Part shown: in pieces, positions 51,202-59,337 of the stretch
Position numbering within the stretch: the stretch's first letter is position 1
Layout: each line of letters starts with the position of its first letter
Origin: JALUZX01 sp964561605
GTDB taxonomy: Bacteria; Planctomycetota; UBA1135; JALUZX01
Direction: 5' to 3'
NCBI GenBank assembly: GCA_964561605.1
Contig: CAZLQD010000042.1
Coordinates: 24,922 to 88,921, forward strand
Length of the DNA: 64,000 bases
Translations under genes and position numbers: made by a program
Notes under the pieces: model-generated
What the model saw: the letters and a program-made list of their open reading frames with translations, nothing else
What the model was told of the DNA's origin: nothing
The model's database searches: none

Positions 51202-51671
51202 CGCCCCTCCCCCAGCAGGTCCCGGGCCTCCCGCTCCACGTAGTCCAGGAACTCCTTCTTGCGCCGGACCAGCCTCCATATGCGGTTCAGGTTCTTGAAG
51301 CGGAGGAGTTCGCCGTCCTCGTAGAGGGCCAGGACCAGGGAGGTGGAGGGAAGGCGGAACTCCTCCTTGTAGTGGCGGAAGGGCGGGGACTCGGTGTCCG
51401 CCACGGCGAAGCCCACCCTGCCCCGCTCCTTCTCCCCGCCGAGGCGGGTCTCCACCGCCTCCCGGCTGAAGGCCTCCATGGTGAGGCAGGTGGAGCAACG
51501 GGTCTTTCCCATCAGGAAGTAATAGATCCCGAGGAATCTCCCCTTTTCCGGGACGGAGAGGGCCTCCTTCCGGGTCTCCCCACCGCCGGGAAAGAGGATC
51601 TCCGCCACCACCACCCGGACCGTCGTGGCGGCTGCGAAGAGGATCAGGATGGCCGTGAGGAATCTCTTCAA
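51198..51671 (-). CDS. arsF: ArsF-like thioredoxin-fold membrane-anchored protein
   Basis: The 157-residue product has an N-terminal transmembrane or signal segment ('FLTAILILFAAATTVRVVVA') and a thioredoxin-like domain with CxxC as C59-S-T-C62 ('GKTRCSTCLTMEAF'). This fits the ArsF group described as subunit of a nitroreductase for nitrophenyl-arsenicals. The start is a TTG whose bases overlap the TGA of the upstream gene (TTGA), with GAAGGA upstream. It lies between the small thioredoxin and ArsG, as in known arsEFG loci. Confidence 0.8.
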   Translation of the reverse strand: MKRFLTAILILFAAATTVRVVVAEILFPGGGETRKEALSVPEKGRFLGIYYFLMGKTRCSTCLTMEAFSREAVETRLGGEKERGRVGFAVADTESPPFRHYKEEFRLPSTSLVLALYEDGELLRFKNLNRIWRLVRRKKEFLDYVEREARDLLGEGR

Positions 51672-51904
51672 CGGAGGAGTTCCTTCACCTTCTCCAGGGA
51701 GGGAATCCTGCCGGCGGCCTTCACTTCTCCGTCCACGACGAGGCCCGGCGTGGTCATGACCCCGAAGGAGAGGATCTCGGTGATCTCCGTCACCTTCTCG
51801 ACGGTGCAGTCCAGGCCCAGTTCGGCCGCGGCCTTCCGGACGGTCTCTTCGAGTTTCCTGCACTTGGGACAACCGGCCCCGAGAATCTGGATCTTCTTCG
51901 GCAT
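51668..51904 (-). CDS. arsE: Small thioredoxin-fold protein, ArsE-like
   Basis: The 78-residue product is a minimal thioredoxin of the MTH895/redox-active-disulfide type: 'GAGCPKCRKLE' with C12 and C15, and the cis-Pro loop 'MTTPGLVVDGEV'. In arsEFG operons the small thioredoxin comes first, as here. It would supply electrons to the ArsF-like protein. A promoter with TTGACG lies ~90-120 bases upstream. Confidence 0.85.
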   Translation of the reverse strand: MPKKIQILGAGCPKCRKLEETVRKAAAELGLDCTVEKVTEITEILSFGVMTTPGLVVDGEVKAAGRIPSLEKVKELLR

Positions 51905-51994
51905 GGACCTTCTCCTTGAAGTCTTCCCCGCGTCCCGGGGCTCCCTCCGCCGGCAGGGCGGGAAAGGATGCCGCCCCGGGGAAGGACACTTTCA

Positions 51995-52023
51995 AAATTA
52001 GGGAAACCAGGAAGTGGCGTCAA
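51995..52023 (-). promoter_or_regulatory. Promoter of the arsenic operon
   Basis: On the minus strand TTGACG (52018-52023), a 17-base spacer and TAATTT (51995-52000). The transcript would begin near 51988 with an ~84-base leader. No ArsR-type inverted repeat or arsR gene is seen, so control is unclear. Confidence 0.55.
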
Positions 52024-52040
52024 GGAGGCCGGGGCCCGGT

Positions 52041-52685
52041 TCAGGCCGGCTCGGACCGGAATTCCTCCAGGTGATCGGTCCGGTTCGAGGCGGACAGGCA
52101 CCATCCCCGCAGGGAGCGGTGGTCCAGGATGGAGTAGGCGGCGTGGTCCAGGTGGAACCGCCAGAACCAGGGCTCCGAAACCCCCAGGGCCCGGGCCAGG
52201 ATGGGCTTGATCACCGTGGTATGGCTCGCCAGGACGAGGGTCTTCCCCCGGAACTCCTCCAGGAGCTCCTCCAGCCGGGACCAGGCCCTCTCCTGGACAT
52301 CCCTCAGGGTCTCGGCCCCATCGATCTCCAGGGCCTCGGGATGGGTGAGCCAGAGTCTCCAGAGGTCGGGGCGCTCCCGCTTCACATCCGCCTTGGGCTT
52401 GCCGTTCCAGGGACCCAGGTCGATGTTCCGGAAGGCGGGTTCGGGTCGGGGTTCGAGGCCGTGGGCCTCGGCGATTCTCTCCGCCGTATACCAGGCCCTC
52501 TTCATCGGGCTCGAGAGGACGGCGTCGATCTTCTCCCCCGCGAGGGCACGGGCCGCGTCGGCCGCCTGCCTCCGGCCGAGTTCGTTCAAATCGGCGTCCA
52601 CGGCGCCGCGGAAACAGTCGGTCCGGTTCAGTTCCGTCTCTCCGTGCCGGACCAGGTAGAAACGGGTCCTCCTCTCCTCCGCCAT
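52041..52685 (-). CDS. Histidine phosphatase family protein
   Basis: The 214-residue product has the phosphoglycerate-mutase-like 'LVRHGETELN' with H14 as the phospho-acceptor, 'SSPMKRAWYTAERIAE' (second Arg) and 'ASHTTVIK' (second His). The family includes broad phosphatases, alpha-ribazole phosphatase and phosphoserine phosphatase; I cannot choose among them. The B12-dependent mutase nearby makes alpha-ribazole phosphatase (CobC) a thought, but no other cobalamin gene is present. GGAGG precedes the ATG. It ends a six-gene operon, 13 bases after the PurN-like gene. Confidence 0.9.
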   Translation of the reverse strand: MAEERRTRFYLVRHGETELNRTDCFRGAVDADLNELGRRQAADAARALAGEKIDAVLSSPMKRAWYTAERIAEAHGLEPRPEPAFRNIDLGPWNGKPKADVKRERPDLWRLWLTHPEALEIDGAETLRDVQERAWSRLEELLEEFRGKTLVLASHTTVIKPILARALGVSEPWFWRFHLDHAAYSILDHRSLRGWCLSASNRTDHLEEFRSEPA

Positions 52686-52698
52686 GATCTCCTCCTTC

Positions 52699-53292
52699 CT
52701 AGGGCCTTACCCCTTCGAGGAGCACTTTCCGGACCGCCTCGGGATAGGCCTTCTTCTCCGCCTCGAATACCCGGGCGGCCAGGGTCTCCACCGTGTCCCC
52801 CGGCTCCACGGGAACGGCCAACTGGTGCACGATGGGGCCGTGGTCGTATTCGTCGTCCACGAAGTGGACCGTGACGCCCGTGATCTTGACACCCGCCTCC
52901 AGGACGGCCCGGTGGACCCGGTCGCCGTACATCCCCTTTCCGCAGAAGCTGGGGATGAGGGAGGGGTGGATGTTCAGGACCCGCCCTTCGTAGTCGGCCG
53001 GGACGAGAATATGGTGGAGGTAACCCCCCATGAGGACCCAGCGGGCCCCATGGTCCCTGAGGAAGGCGAAGGTCTTTTCTCCCAGGTCGGCCGGTCCCGA
53101 GCAGTCCCGGGGCCGGACCACGGCGGCGGGTACGCCCAGCCGGCGGGCCCGCTCCAGGGCGAAGGCCCTGGGGCTGGAGGAGACCAGGGCCACCACCCGG
53201 CCGGGAACCTCTCCCCTTTCGCAGGCTTCCACCATGTTCTGGAAGGTCCGGCCTCCCCCCGAGACCAGCATTCCAAGCGGGACGGGTTTCAT
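52699..53292 (-). CDS. purN: PurN-like phosphoribosylglycinamide formyltransferase
   Basis: The 197-residue product has the formyltransferase fold: 'LVSGGGRTFQNM' (phosphate loop), 'GGYLHHILVPADYEGRVLNI' and 'HPSLIPSF' with N107 and H109, and 'VHFVDDEYDHGPI' with D146. PurN adds a formyl group to GAR from 10-formyl-THF in purine synthesis. The phosphate loop reads 'SGGGRTF' where 'SGNGSN' is common, so a related formyltransferase is possible. It overlaps the purine phosphorylase gene (ATGA), which supports a purine role. Confidence 0.85.
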   Translation of the reverse strand: MKPVPLGMLVSGGGRTFQNMVEACERGEVPGRVVALVSSSPRAFALERARRLGVPAAVVRPRDCSGPADLGEKTFAFLRDHGARWVLMGGYLHHILVPADYEGRVLNIHPSLIPSFCGKGMYGDRVHRAVLEAGVKITGVTVHFVDDEYDHGPIVHQLAVPVEPGDTVETLAARVFEAEKKAYPEAVRKVLLEGVRP

Positions 53293-54143
53293 TCCTCTTC
53301 CTCCCAGGAGTCCCCTTCGCCGGGGGCCTCCTTCACCAGGGCCAGGGCCGTCTCCACCAGGGGTCCGGAGGCGGACTCGGCGGCGGCCAGGACCGATTCC
53401 AGGTCCACCGGCGCGGGCCGGTCCGGATCCACTTCCTGGGTGACCGCCAGCAACAGGACCGTCTTCAGGCCCGCCTGGACGGCCCCTTCCACCCATGGAG
53501 GGCCGCTCATGGAGATCACCTGGGCCCCTGCATTGCGGTAGAACAAGAATTCCGCCGGTGTGGGAAGGGCCGGGCCTGGGACTCCGGCGTAGACCACTTC
53601 GGGGATCTCCCGGCCGGCCTTCCTTCCCAGGGCGCGGACCTTCTCCCGCAAGTCCGGCGGGTAGGCCGAGGTCATGTCGGGGAAGAGGGGCCAGGCTCCT
53701 TCCTGGGAGGCCGGGTGGCGCAAGGGCCGGTCCCCAGTGAAGTTCAGGTGGTCCTTCGCCACGGCCAGGGTCCCGGCGGGGATCCTTCCCGCCAGGGATG
53801 CGCCGGCGGCGGAGAGGAGGAGCCCTTCCGCCCCGAGCAGGGAGAGGAGGCGGAAGAGGAAGAGCGTCTCGGCCGGTCCCCCGCCCTTCCAGGGTTCCCT
53901 GGGAGGGGAAGCCACCAGGAGGAGGTCCGGACCGTGGCGGCCCGAATGGAGCTCGCCGTGAAACCAGGCAGGGGCGGAATCGGCCGCCGGGAGGGGGGTG
54001 ACCTCCTCCAGGACCTCCAGGAACTCCTTCGTCCCCGTGCCGGGGACCAGGGCCCAGGAGGGACGGGAGGGTAGGAGGGAGCGCAGGTCCGAGGCGGTCC
54101 GGACCAGGATCTCCTCCAGGGGAGGCGTGTGTTTCTGGATCAT
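53289..54143 (-). CDS. Purine nucleoside phosphorylase, PNP/MTAP type
   Basis: The 284-residue product has the layout of trimeric PNPs: 'ALVPGTGTKEFLE' near the N-terminus, 'FRLLSLLGAEGLLLSAAGAS', 'DHLNFTG', 'YAGVPGPALPTPAEFLFYRN' and 'GAQVISMSGPPWVEGAVQAG'. The family cleaves inosine or guanosine with phosphate. The usual 'GSGLG' is 'GTGTK' and 'NDIVGMSTVPE' is 'ISMSGPPWVE', so substrate preference may differ. It overlaps the genes on both sides by four bases. The ATG at 54143 was chosen for that overlap. Confidence 0.8.
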   Translation of the reverse strand: MIQKHTPPLEEILVRTASDLRSLLPSRPSWALVPGTGTKEFLEVLEEVTPLPAADSAPAWFHGELHSGRHGPDLLLVASPPREPWKGGGPAETLFLFRLLSLLGAEGLLLSAAGASLAGRIPAGTLAVAKDHLNFTGDRPLRHPASQEGAWPLFPDMTSAYPPDLREKVRALGRKAGREIPEVVYAGVPGPALPTPAEFLFYRNAGAQVISMSGPPWVEGAVQAGLKTVLLLAVTQEVDPDRPAPVDLESVLAAAESASGPLVETALALVKEAPGEGDSWEEEE

Positions 54144-54460
54144 GGCTTCAAGGCCCTCCGGATCCGTTCTTCCAGTTCCTTGGGGTGCAGGCCTCTCACT
54201 GCCACCCACTTGTCCCGCGAACCCTCCCCCTTGGCAAGGGAGAGGTCCTGTTTCCTGAGTCCCAGGGCGGCGGCGAGGGCCGCCAGGACGGCCTTGTTGG
54301 CCTTGCCCTTTTCCGGTTGAGCGGAAACGGAGACTTTGAGGGCTCCCCCGTGGATCCCTTCCAGGCCGTTTCTGGAGGCGCCGGGCCGCACCCTGAGCCG
54401 GAGGAGGGATCCCCCCCCGGGGGCGGGACGGATCTGGAGAGCTTCCTCCCTCATGGTCAC
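54140..54460 (-). CDS. DUF167 (YggU) family protein
   Basis: The 106-residue product has the compact DUF167 fold signature: 'LRLRVRPGASRNGLEGIHGG', 'LKVSVSAQPEKGKANKAVLA' and 'GEGSRDKWVAVRG'. Function is unknown in all organisms. The GTG at 54460 overlaps the kinase stop (GTGA); an ATG six bases later is the alternative start. Confidence 0.9.
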   Translation of the reverse strand: MTMREEALQIRPAPGGGSLLRLRVRPGASRNGLEGIHGGALKVSVSAQPEKGKANKAVLAALAAALGLRKQDLSLAKGEGSRDKWVAVRGLHPKELEERIRRALKP

Positions 54461-57321
54461 TTGCCCGGCGGGGCGGAAGGGCGGCCCGGGTCGAGGGCGC
54501 TTCCCTCCCCGAGGAGTCCGTAGATCCCGCTGTCGGCGAACCGGGAGGCGATGCTTTCCAGGGCGGCCCGGGCTTCCAGGTTCCGGCCCAGGGCGAAGTC
54601 TCTCAGCCCCCGGGACAGAAGGACCCCGGCCCGGATCTCCCGGCGGACCAGGTCCGCCTCGGAAGGCGGAAGGGCGGCCCTGCCGGCGATCCGGCCGGCC
54701 AGGTCCAGGAGGGGGGAGGCGAAGGACGGCGGAGAGGAGCTGAGGCCCGACTTGGGATCACCGGGCCGGATCTTTTTCATCCATTGCCGGGCCTCCTTGG
54801 CCAGGGGAAGGGGGCCGAGCCAGGCGCAAAGGGCCGCCAGGTCCGCCAGGGCCTCGGGATCGGTCGTTTCCCGCCGGCCCGGGTCCAGGAGGGCCGCCAG
54901 GAGGGCCGGCCGGTCCAGGACCAGCGATCTCCCCAGGGGGACCTCCATCCGGGCGGGGCCTTTCTTTCGCCGGGTTTTCCTCCCGGAGCGGCCGGGAGGG
55001 ACCTCTTCCAGGACCAGGGGCCCGCCTTTCCGGTAGGAGAGAATCCTCCATGTCTTCCCCTCCAGTTTCAGGGGGCCGCCCCGGCCGGAGGCCAGGTCGG
55101 CGAGGAAGGCCTTCCATGCGCGGCCGGCCCGCTCCAGGAGGGGGATCCTCGCCCGGAGGAGGTCCAGGAAGGGCTTGGTCCGGAGCTTCTTCTCGAGGGC
55201 TCGGGCGGCAGCCAGCGCGCCGGAGAAATCCAGGTTTGCGCATTTCTCCAGGACGCTGTCCTTTCCCCGGAAGAGGCCTTCCAGGTAGATCCTGCGGTCC
55301 GCCCGCGCCTGGAGGGCCCGGCGCTTCTCCTTCTCGGCGGCCAGGGCCTTCTCCAGGACGCGGATCTTTCCGGAGAAATGTTTTTCCAGGGCCTTTCTCG
55401 GTCCGGGAGGAAGGACCGGGTCGGAAAGGAGAGCCCGGCTCTCTTCCAGGGCCTTCCGGCATCCCTCCAGGTCCCCCTTCTTCAGGAGGGTCCCCGCCCC
55501 CGAGAGGAGGTCCCGGAGTCGGCGGGTCAGGAGGCCGGCGGCCTTCCTCTCCGCCTCGGCAAGGGCTCCCGCCGCCCCGGGGTCCTTGGCGAGTTCCTTC
55601 ATGTGGGGGAGGGAGGGCACGGCGCGGAAGAAGATCCTCCCGTCGCCGGCCTTCCCGGCCCGGGCCAGGGCGTCCTTCAAGGCGGCGAGGAAAGCCCTGA
55701 CCCGGGCCTCCCGCTCTTTCCGGGCCTTCTCCTTCCGGGCCAGGTCCGCCCGGATGGATGCGGCCAGGGCGGCGGCCTTCTCCGCCGCTTCCGTTCCGGC
55801 GAAATCCTTGGCGATCTTCTCCAGGCGGGCGGCCTTGGTCTCCCCGTCCGGGAGATCCTTCGCCCCGAGGAAGGCGTTCTTGGCCTTCAGCTCCCGCTGG
55901 GCCCTCTCCATCTCCCGGAACTTCTCCCGGAAGGCCGCGTTTTCGCCCGAGGGTTTTTGGATGATCACCGGCTTGGGCTTGCGGAGGGCCAGGGCGATCG
56001 CCCCTGCGGCAAGGACGGCCAGGACGAGGAGGAGGATCCATTTCTTTCCCCCCTCCTTCCTGCTCAAGCGGTCCAGGTCGGCCAGGAGCTCCTGGGCCGT
56101 CTGGTAGCGTTCCGCCGGGTCCTTGGCCATCATCTTCTGGATCACCCGGCTCACCGCGTCGGGCACGGAGGGTTCGACCTGGGAGGCGGGCTCGGGATCC
56201 TCGGTGAAATGCTTCTTCAGGATCTCCCTCACGGACTCCCCCTGGAAGGGGGTGCGTCCCGTGACCAGGCGGTAGAAGGTGCAACCCAGGGAGTAGATGT
56301 CGCTCCTCCCGTCGACGGGTTCTCCCCGGGCCTGCTCGGGGGAGATGAAGTGGGGGGTCCCGAAGATCTTCTTCTTCTTCCCTCCCTCCTCGGCCTCTCC
56401 CGCCTCGCCGGCCGTGGCGGCAAGGCCGAGGTCGGCGATCTTCACTGCCCCCTGGGAGTTCCGCATCAGGTTGTCGGGCTTGATGTCCCGGTGGACCACT
56501 CCCATCTCCTCGGCGTAACGCAGTCCCCGGGCGGCCTGGCGGATCACGTCCAGGGCCTCTTGCCAGGGCAATTTCCCCCGCTCGGCCAGTTCCTCCTCCA
56601 GGGAGCCCCGGTCCATGAGCTCCATGGAGTAGAAGTAGACGTCCCCCTCGTTGCCCACGTCGTAGACGTGGACCACGTTGGGGTGGTTGAAGCGGGCCGC
56701 TGCCCGGGCCTCCCGGACGAAACCCTCCACGAAGGCCGGATCCCTGGTGCGTTCCCTCCTGAGGATCTTCAGGGCCACTTCGCGCTGGAGGGAGACCTGG
56801 AGGGCCCGGAAGACCGTGCCCATCCCGCCGCGGCCCAGGAATTCCAGGATCTTGTATCCTCCGATCTCGGTGCCCACCCTCTCCAGGTCCCGCTTGCGGG
56901 GTGGGAGCTTCCCCCTCTTGGGCCCCGCCTGGGGGCCGGGAGGGTTTTCCCGCCCGCCGGCCGGGGCCTTTTCTTCCGCCTCCTCTTCCCCCTTTTCCCC
57001 CATGGCGGATTCGGGACCGCCATCCTCTCCGTCGAGGACCTCGAGGGTGACCGATCCCACGCGGAGGAGGTCCCCCGGGTGGAGGCGGGCCACCTGGACG
57101 CGCTTCCCGTTCAGGAAGGTCCCCTCCTGGGAGCCCAGGTCCTTCACCCCGAATCCTCCCTGCTTGAGGGCCCGGATCACGCAGTGGGTGCCCTCCACGC
57201 CGGGAGCGCCGGGAAAGGAGAGGGTGCAGGAGGGATCCGCCCCCAGGGTGACCCCCCGGCCCGGTTCCAGTTCGGCTTCCCGCCCTTCCCAGGGCCCCTT
57301 TTCGATGACCTTGACGCGCAC
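54457..57321 (-). CDS. FHA-domain transmembrane Ser/Thr protein kinase
   Basis: The 954-residue product begins with an FHA domain (about 1-97: 'GADPSC', 'GTHCVI', 'GSQEGTFLNGKRV'), then an acidic/proline linker. A Hanks-type kinase follows with 'GRGGMGTVF' (163-171), K185 ('EVALK'), the catalytic loop 'HRDIKPDN' (277-284) and 'DLG' (297-299), then 'GTPHFISPEQ'. One transmembrane helix lies at about 428-446 ('WILLLVLAVLAAGAIALAL'). The ~500-residue outer part is alpha-helical and Lys/Arg/Glu-rich with coiled-coil segments. An FHA fused to its own kinase suggests self-binding after autophosphorylation. The GTG start shares one base with the stop of the yggS gene. Confidence 0.9.
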   Translation of the reverse strand: MRVKVIEKGPWEGREAELEPGRGVTLGADPSCTLSFPGAPGVEGTHCVIRALKQGGFGVKDLGSQEGTFLNGKRVQVARLHPGDLLRVGSVTLEVLDGEDGGPESAMGEKGEEEAEEKAPAGGRENPPGPQAGPKRGKLPPRKRDLERVGTEIGGYKILEFLGRGGMGTVFRALQVSLQREVALKILRRERTRDPAFVEGFVREARAAARFNHPNVVHVYDVGNEGDVYFYSMELMDRGSLEEELAERGKLPWQEALDVIRQAARGLRYAEEMGVVHRDIKPDNLMRNSQGAVKIADLGLAATAGEAGEAEEGGKKKKIFGTPHFISPEQARGEPVDGRSDIYSLGCTFYRLVTGRTPFQGESVREILKKHFTEDPEPASQVEPSVPDAVSRVIQKMMAKDPAERYQTAQELLADLDRLSRKEGGKKWILLLVLAVLAAGAIALALRKPKPVIIQKPSGENAAFREKFREMERAQRELKAKNAFLGAKDLPDGETKAARLEKIAKDFAGTEAAEKAAALAASIRADLARKEKARKEREARVRAFLAALKDALARAGKAGDGRIFFRAVPSLPHMKELAKDPGAAGALAEAERKAAGLLTRRLRDLLSGAGTLLKKGDLEGCRKALEESRALLSDPVLPPGPRKALEKHFSGKIRVLEKALAAEKEKRRALQARADRRIYLEGLFRGKDSVLEKCANLDFSGALAAARALEKKLRTKPFLDLLRARIPLLERAGRAWKAFLADLASGRGGPLKLEGKTWRILSYRKGGPLVLEEVPPGRSGRKTRRKKGPARMEVPLGRSLVLDRPALLAALLDPGRRETTDPEALADLAALCAWLGPLPLAKEARQWMKKIRPGDPKSGLSSSPPSFASPLLDLAGRIAGRAALPPSEADLVRREIRAGVLLSRGLRDFALGRNLEARAALESIASRFADSGIYGLLGEGSALDPGRPSAPPGK

Positions 57322-58064
57322 TAGGTATCCCCGCCGAAGAGCCGGAGGCCCTCGAAGAGGGCCGTCCCCACCCGGACGAAGGTCGCCCCCTCCTCGACGG
57401 CGATCTCCAGGTCGTGGGACATGCCCATGGAGAGGTGGGGGAGGTCCGGGCAATACTCGGACTGAAGGTTGCGGAGTCCGGCAAACACCCGCCGGACCAG
57501 GTCCATGTCGTCCGTGAAGGGGGCGATGGTCATCAATCCCAGGAGTTCCAGGTTCCGGGCTTCCCTCGCCATGTCCAGGAGGCGGCCGAATCCCTCGGGG
57601 GAAACGCCGTGCTTGGTTTCCTCGCCCGAGAGGTTCACCTCCAGGAAGACCGCCGGCCGGACCCCCTCTTCGCCGGCCACCCGGTCCAGGTGCAGGAGGA
57701 GGCGCTCCGATTCCACGGAGTGGATGTACCGGGCGTGGCGGACGCACTTGCGGGCCTTGTTCCGCTGCAAGGGGCCGATGAAGTGCCAGACCGGCGGGTC
57801 CGAGCCCAGGCGGGCGACCTTGGCCTCCAGGACGGGAACCCGGCTCTCTCCGAGCTCTTCCTGGCCGAGATCCACCAAAAGGCGGGCCACCTCGGCCGAG
57901 ACGGTCTTGGTCACGGCCACGAGGCGGATGTCCCCGGGAGACCGGCCGGCCCGGCGGGCCGCGGCGGCGATCCTCCCCCGGACCCTCTCCAGGTTGGCCT
58001 CCAGGGTCTTCCTGGCCGGGGAGGGGTCGAAGGCCGGAAGGGGACTTGTCTCTTCGCTCCTCAT
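57321..58064 (-). CDS. yggS: YggS-family PLP-binding homeostasis protein
   Basis: The 247-residue product has the alanine-racemase-like barrel: 'RLVAVTKTVS' with the PLP lysine K53, 'LGESRVPVLEAKV', 'WHFIGPLQRNKAR', 'HSVESERLLLHL', 'LSMGMSHDLEIAVEEGATFV' and 'RVGTALFEG'. It maintains pyridoxal phosphate and amino-acid balance. I chose the ATG at 58064: the 12 upstream codons overlap a promoter, and the ATG fits a leaderless transcript. It heads a six-gene operon including the kinase. Confidence 0.92.
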   Translation of the reverse strand: MRSEETSPLPAFDPSPARKTLEANLERVRGRIAAAARRAGRSPGDIRLVAVTKTVSAEVARLLVDLGQEELGESRVPVLEAKVARLGSDPPVWHFIGPLQRNKARKCVRHARYIHSVESERLLLHLDRVAGEEGVRPAVFLEVNLSGEETKHGVSPEGFGRLLDMAREARNLELLGLMTIAPFTDDMDLVRRVFAGLRNLQSEYCPDLPHLSMGMSHDLEIAVEEGATFVRVGTALFEGLRLFGGDT

Positions 58065-58071
58065 CTTACCG

Positions 58072-58100
58072 ACGGTAGAAGGGGGAGGGCGCGGCGTCAA
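58072..58100 (-). promoter_or_regulatory. Promoter of the yggS operon, leaderless arrangement
   Basis: On the minus strand TTGACG (58095-58100), a 17-base spacer, then TACCGT (58072-58077). Seven bases separate the -10 from the ATG at 58064, and no Shine-Dalgarno site is present. The -10 matches only half of the consensus. Confidence 0.45.
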
Positions 58101-58227
58101 CCGGGCGGGGGAAAAGGCTTGAAAGGCCGGGGGGGTGGGGCGCGAGAATGATTCTCTTCCCGAGTCTCAAGTTCGGTTCGAGGTAAGGAGCCTCCTTGGG
58201 GGCGCCTTTTTCCCGTGGAGTCTGGTC

Positions 58228-59337
58228 ATGGTGTTCTCCTCTTCCAAGTGGATCGCGGCCCTTTCGCTACTATCCCTGGGTTTCCCTTCCTGCGCCTCGG
58301 GTCCCACAGGGAGACGGATCCAAGGAGGGGGGGCCCTTTTCCGGGTGCCTTCCGACACGGTCTGGACCAGGAACGTCTTCGCCGGCCAGAAAGGCAGGAG
58401 GCTGGTCCGCTCCTGGGTGGCTGGGAAGTGGGTCCTCCTGGAGACGGCGGATCATTTCCTGGTGGGCCTGGAACTCCAGGACGGCCGGCCTTCCTTCGAG
58501 GTGGAAGTGGGGCAGGCCCTGGCCTTTCCGCCCACCGCCGAGGGGGATCGGATCGCCCTGGTCACCTCGGGAAGGCTGGTCCTCCTGGAAGGGCACTCGG
58601 GAAGGCTCCTGGTGGACAAGAGGCTGGACTTCCTTCCCGCCGGCCCCCCTTCGATCCTGGGGAACTCCATCTACCTGGCCACCCTGGAGGGGAACCGGAT
58701 CGTTTCCTTCTCGGCCCGGACCGGCCGGGAGGGCTGGAGCTGGAGGAGCCGCCAGGGCGCTCCGTCGGCGGGGCCCGTGGTCTGTTCCGTCCAGGGCGAC
58801 GTCTTCCTCGTCGAAGCCCTGGACTCGGGGACCGTCGTGGGGCTCAACGCCTTGCCCGCCGAGACGGGCGGCCCCAGGGAGCCCCTCTGGAGAGCCCGCC
58901 AGATGGGGCCCGCCGGAGCAGGCCTCAGGGCCAGGAAGGAGATCGCCTACCTGGCCTCCACCGATACGAGGGTCTACGCCCTGGCGGGAAATACGGGTTC
59001 CATCCTCTGGGTCTTTCCCGCCGGGTCGCCCTGCCTTGGGGCCCCGGCCCTGTCCGGCGAGCGGACCTACGTCCGGGCGGAGGGGAACTTCTTCTGCCTG
59101 GATACTGCGACGGGAAGGAAGGTCTGGAGCATCTCCGAGGACCTGGCCTTCCTCTCTGCCGGGCCGGGAAGCACCTACCTGGTCTCCCGCAAGGGGGAAC
59201 TGGTCAAGGTGGAGGCCGAAACGGGGGAGATCCTGGAGCGATACCCCACGCCGGGTATGACCTGGACCCGGAACGAGACGGACGGCACTCTCGTGGGCTT
59301 CACCTCCCGGGGCCTGGTCATGGCATTCCGCCCCTAG
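58228..59337 (+). CDS. PQQ-like beta-propeller exported protein
   Basis: The 369-residue product has a signal peptide ('WIAALSLLSLGFPSCASG') that may be a lipobox with Cys at its end, though Phe at -3 is atypical. The rest is a beta-propeller of PQQ-like/BamB repeats ('VWTRNVFAGQKGRRLVRSW', 'IVSFSARTGREGWSWRSR', 'VYALAGNTGSILWVFPAG', 'FFCLDTATGRKVWSISED'). It lacks a dehydrogenase catalytic set, so a scaffold role is likely. The ATG at 58228 was preferred because GTGGAG lies upstream. Its last 20 bases overlap tilS on the other strand. Confidence 0.75.
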   Translation: MVFSSSKWIAALSLLSLGFPSCASGPTGRRIQGGGALFRVPSDTVWTRNVFAGQKGRRLVRSWVAGKWVLLETADHFLVGLELQDGRPSFEVEVGQALAFPPTAEGDRIALVTSGRLVLLEGHSGRLLVDKRLDFLPAGPPSILGNSIYLATLEGNRIVSFSARTGREGWSWRSRQGAPSAGPVVCSVQGDVFLVEALDSGTVVGLNALPAETGGPREPLWRARQMGPAGAGLRARKEIAYLASTDTRVYALAGNTGSILWVFPAGSPCLGAPALSGERTYVRAEGNFFCLDTATGRKVWSISEDLAFLSAGPGSTYLVSRKGELVKVEAETGEILERYPTPGMTWTRNETDGTLVGFTSRGLVMAFRP

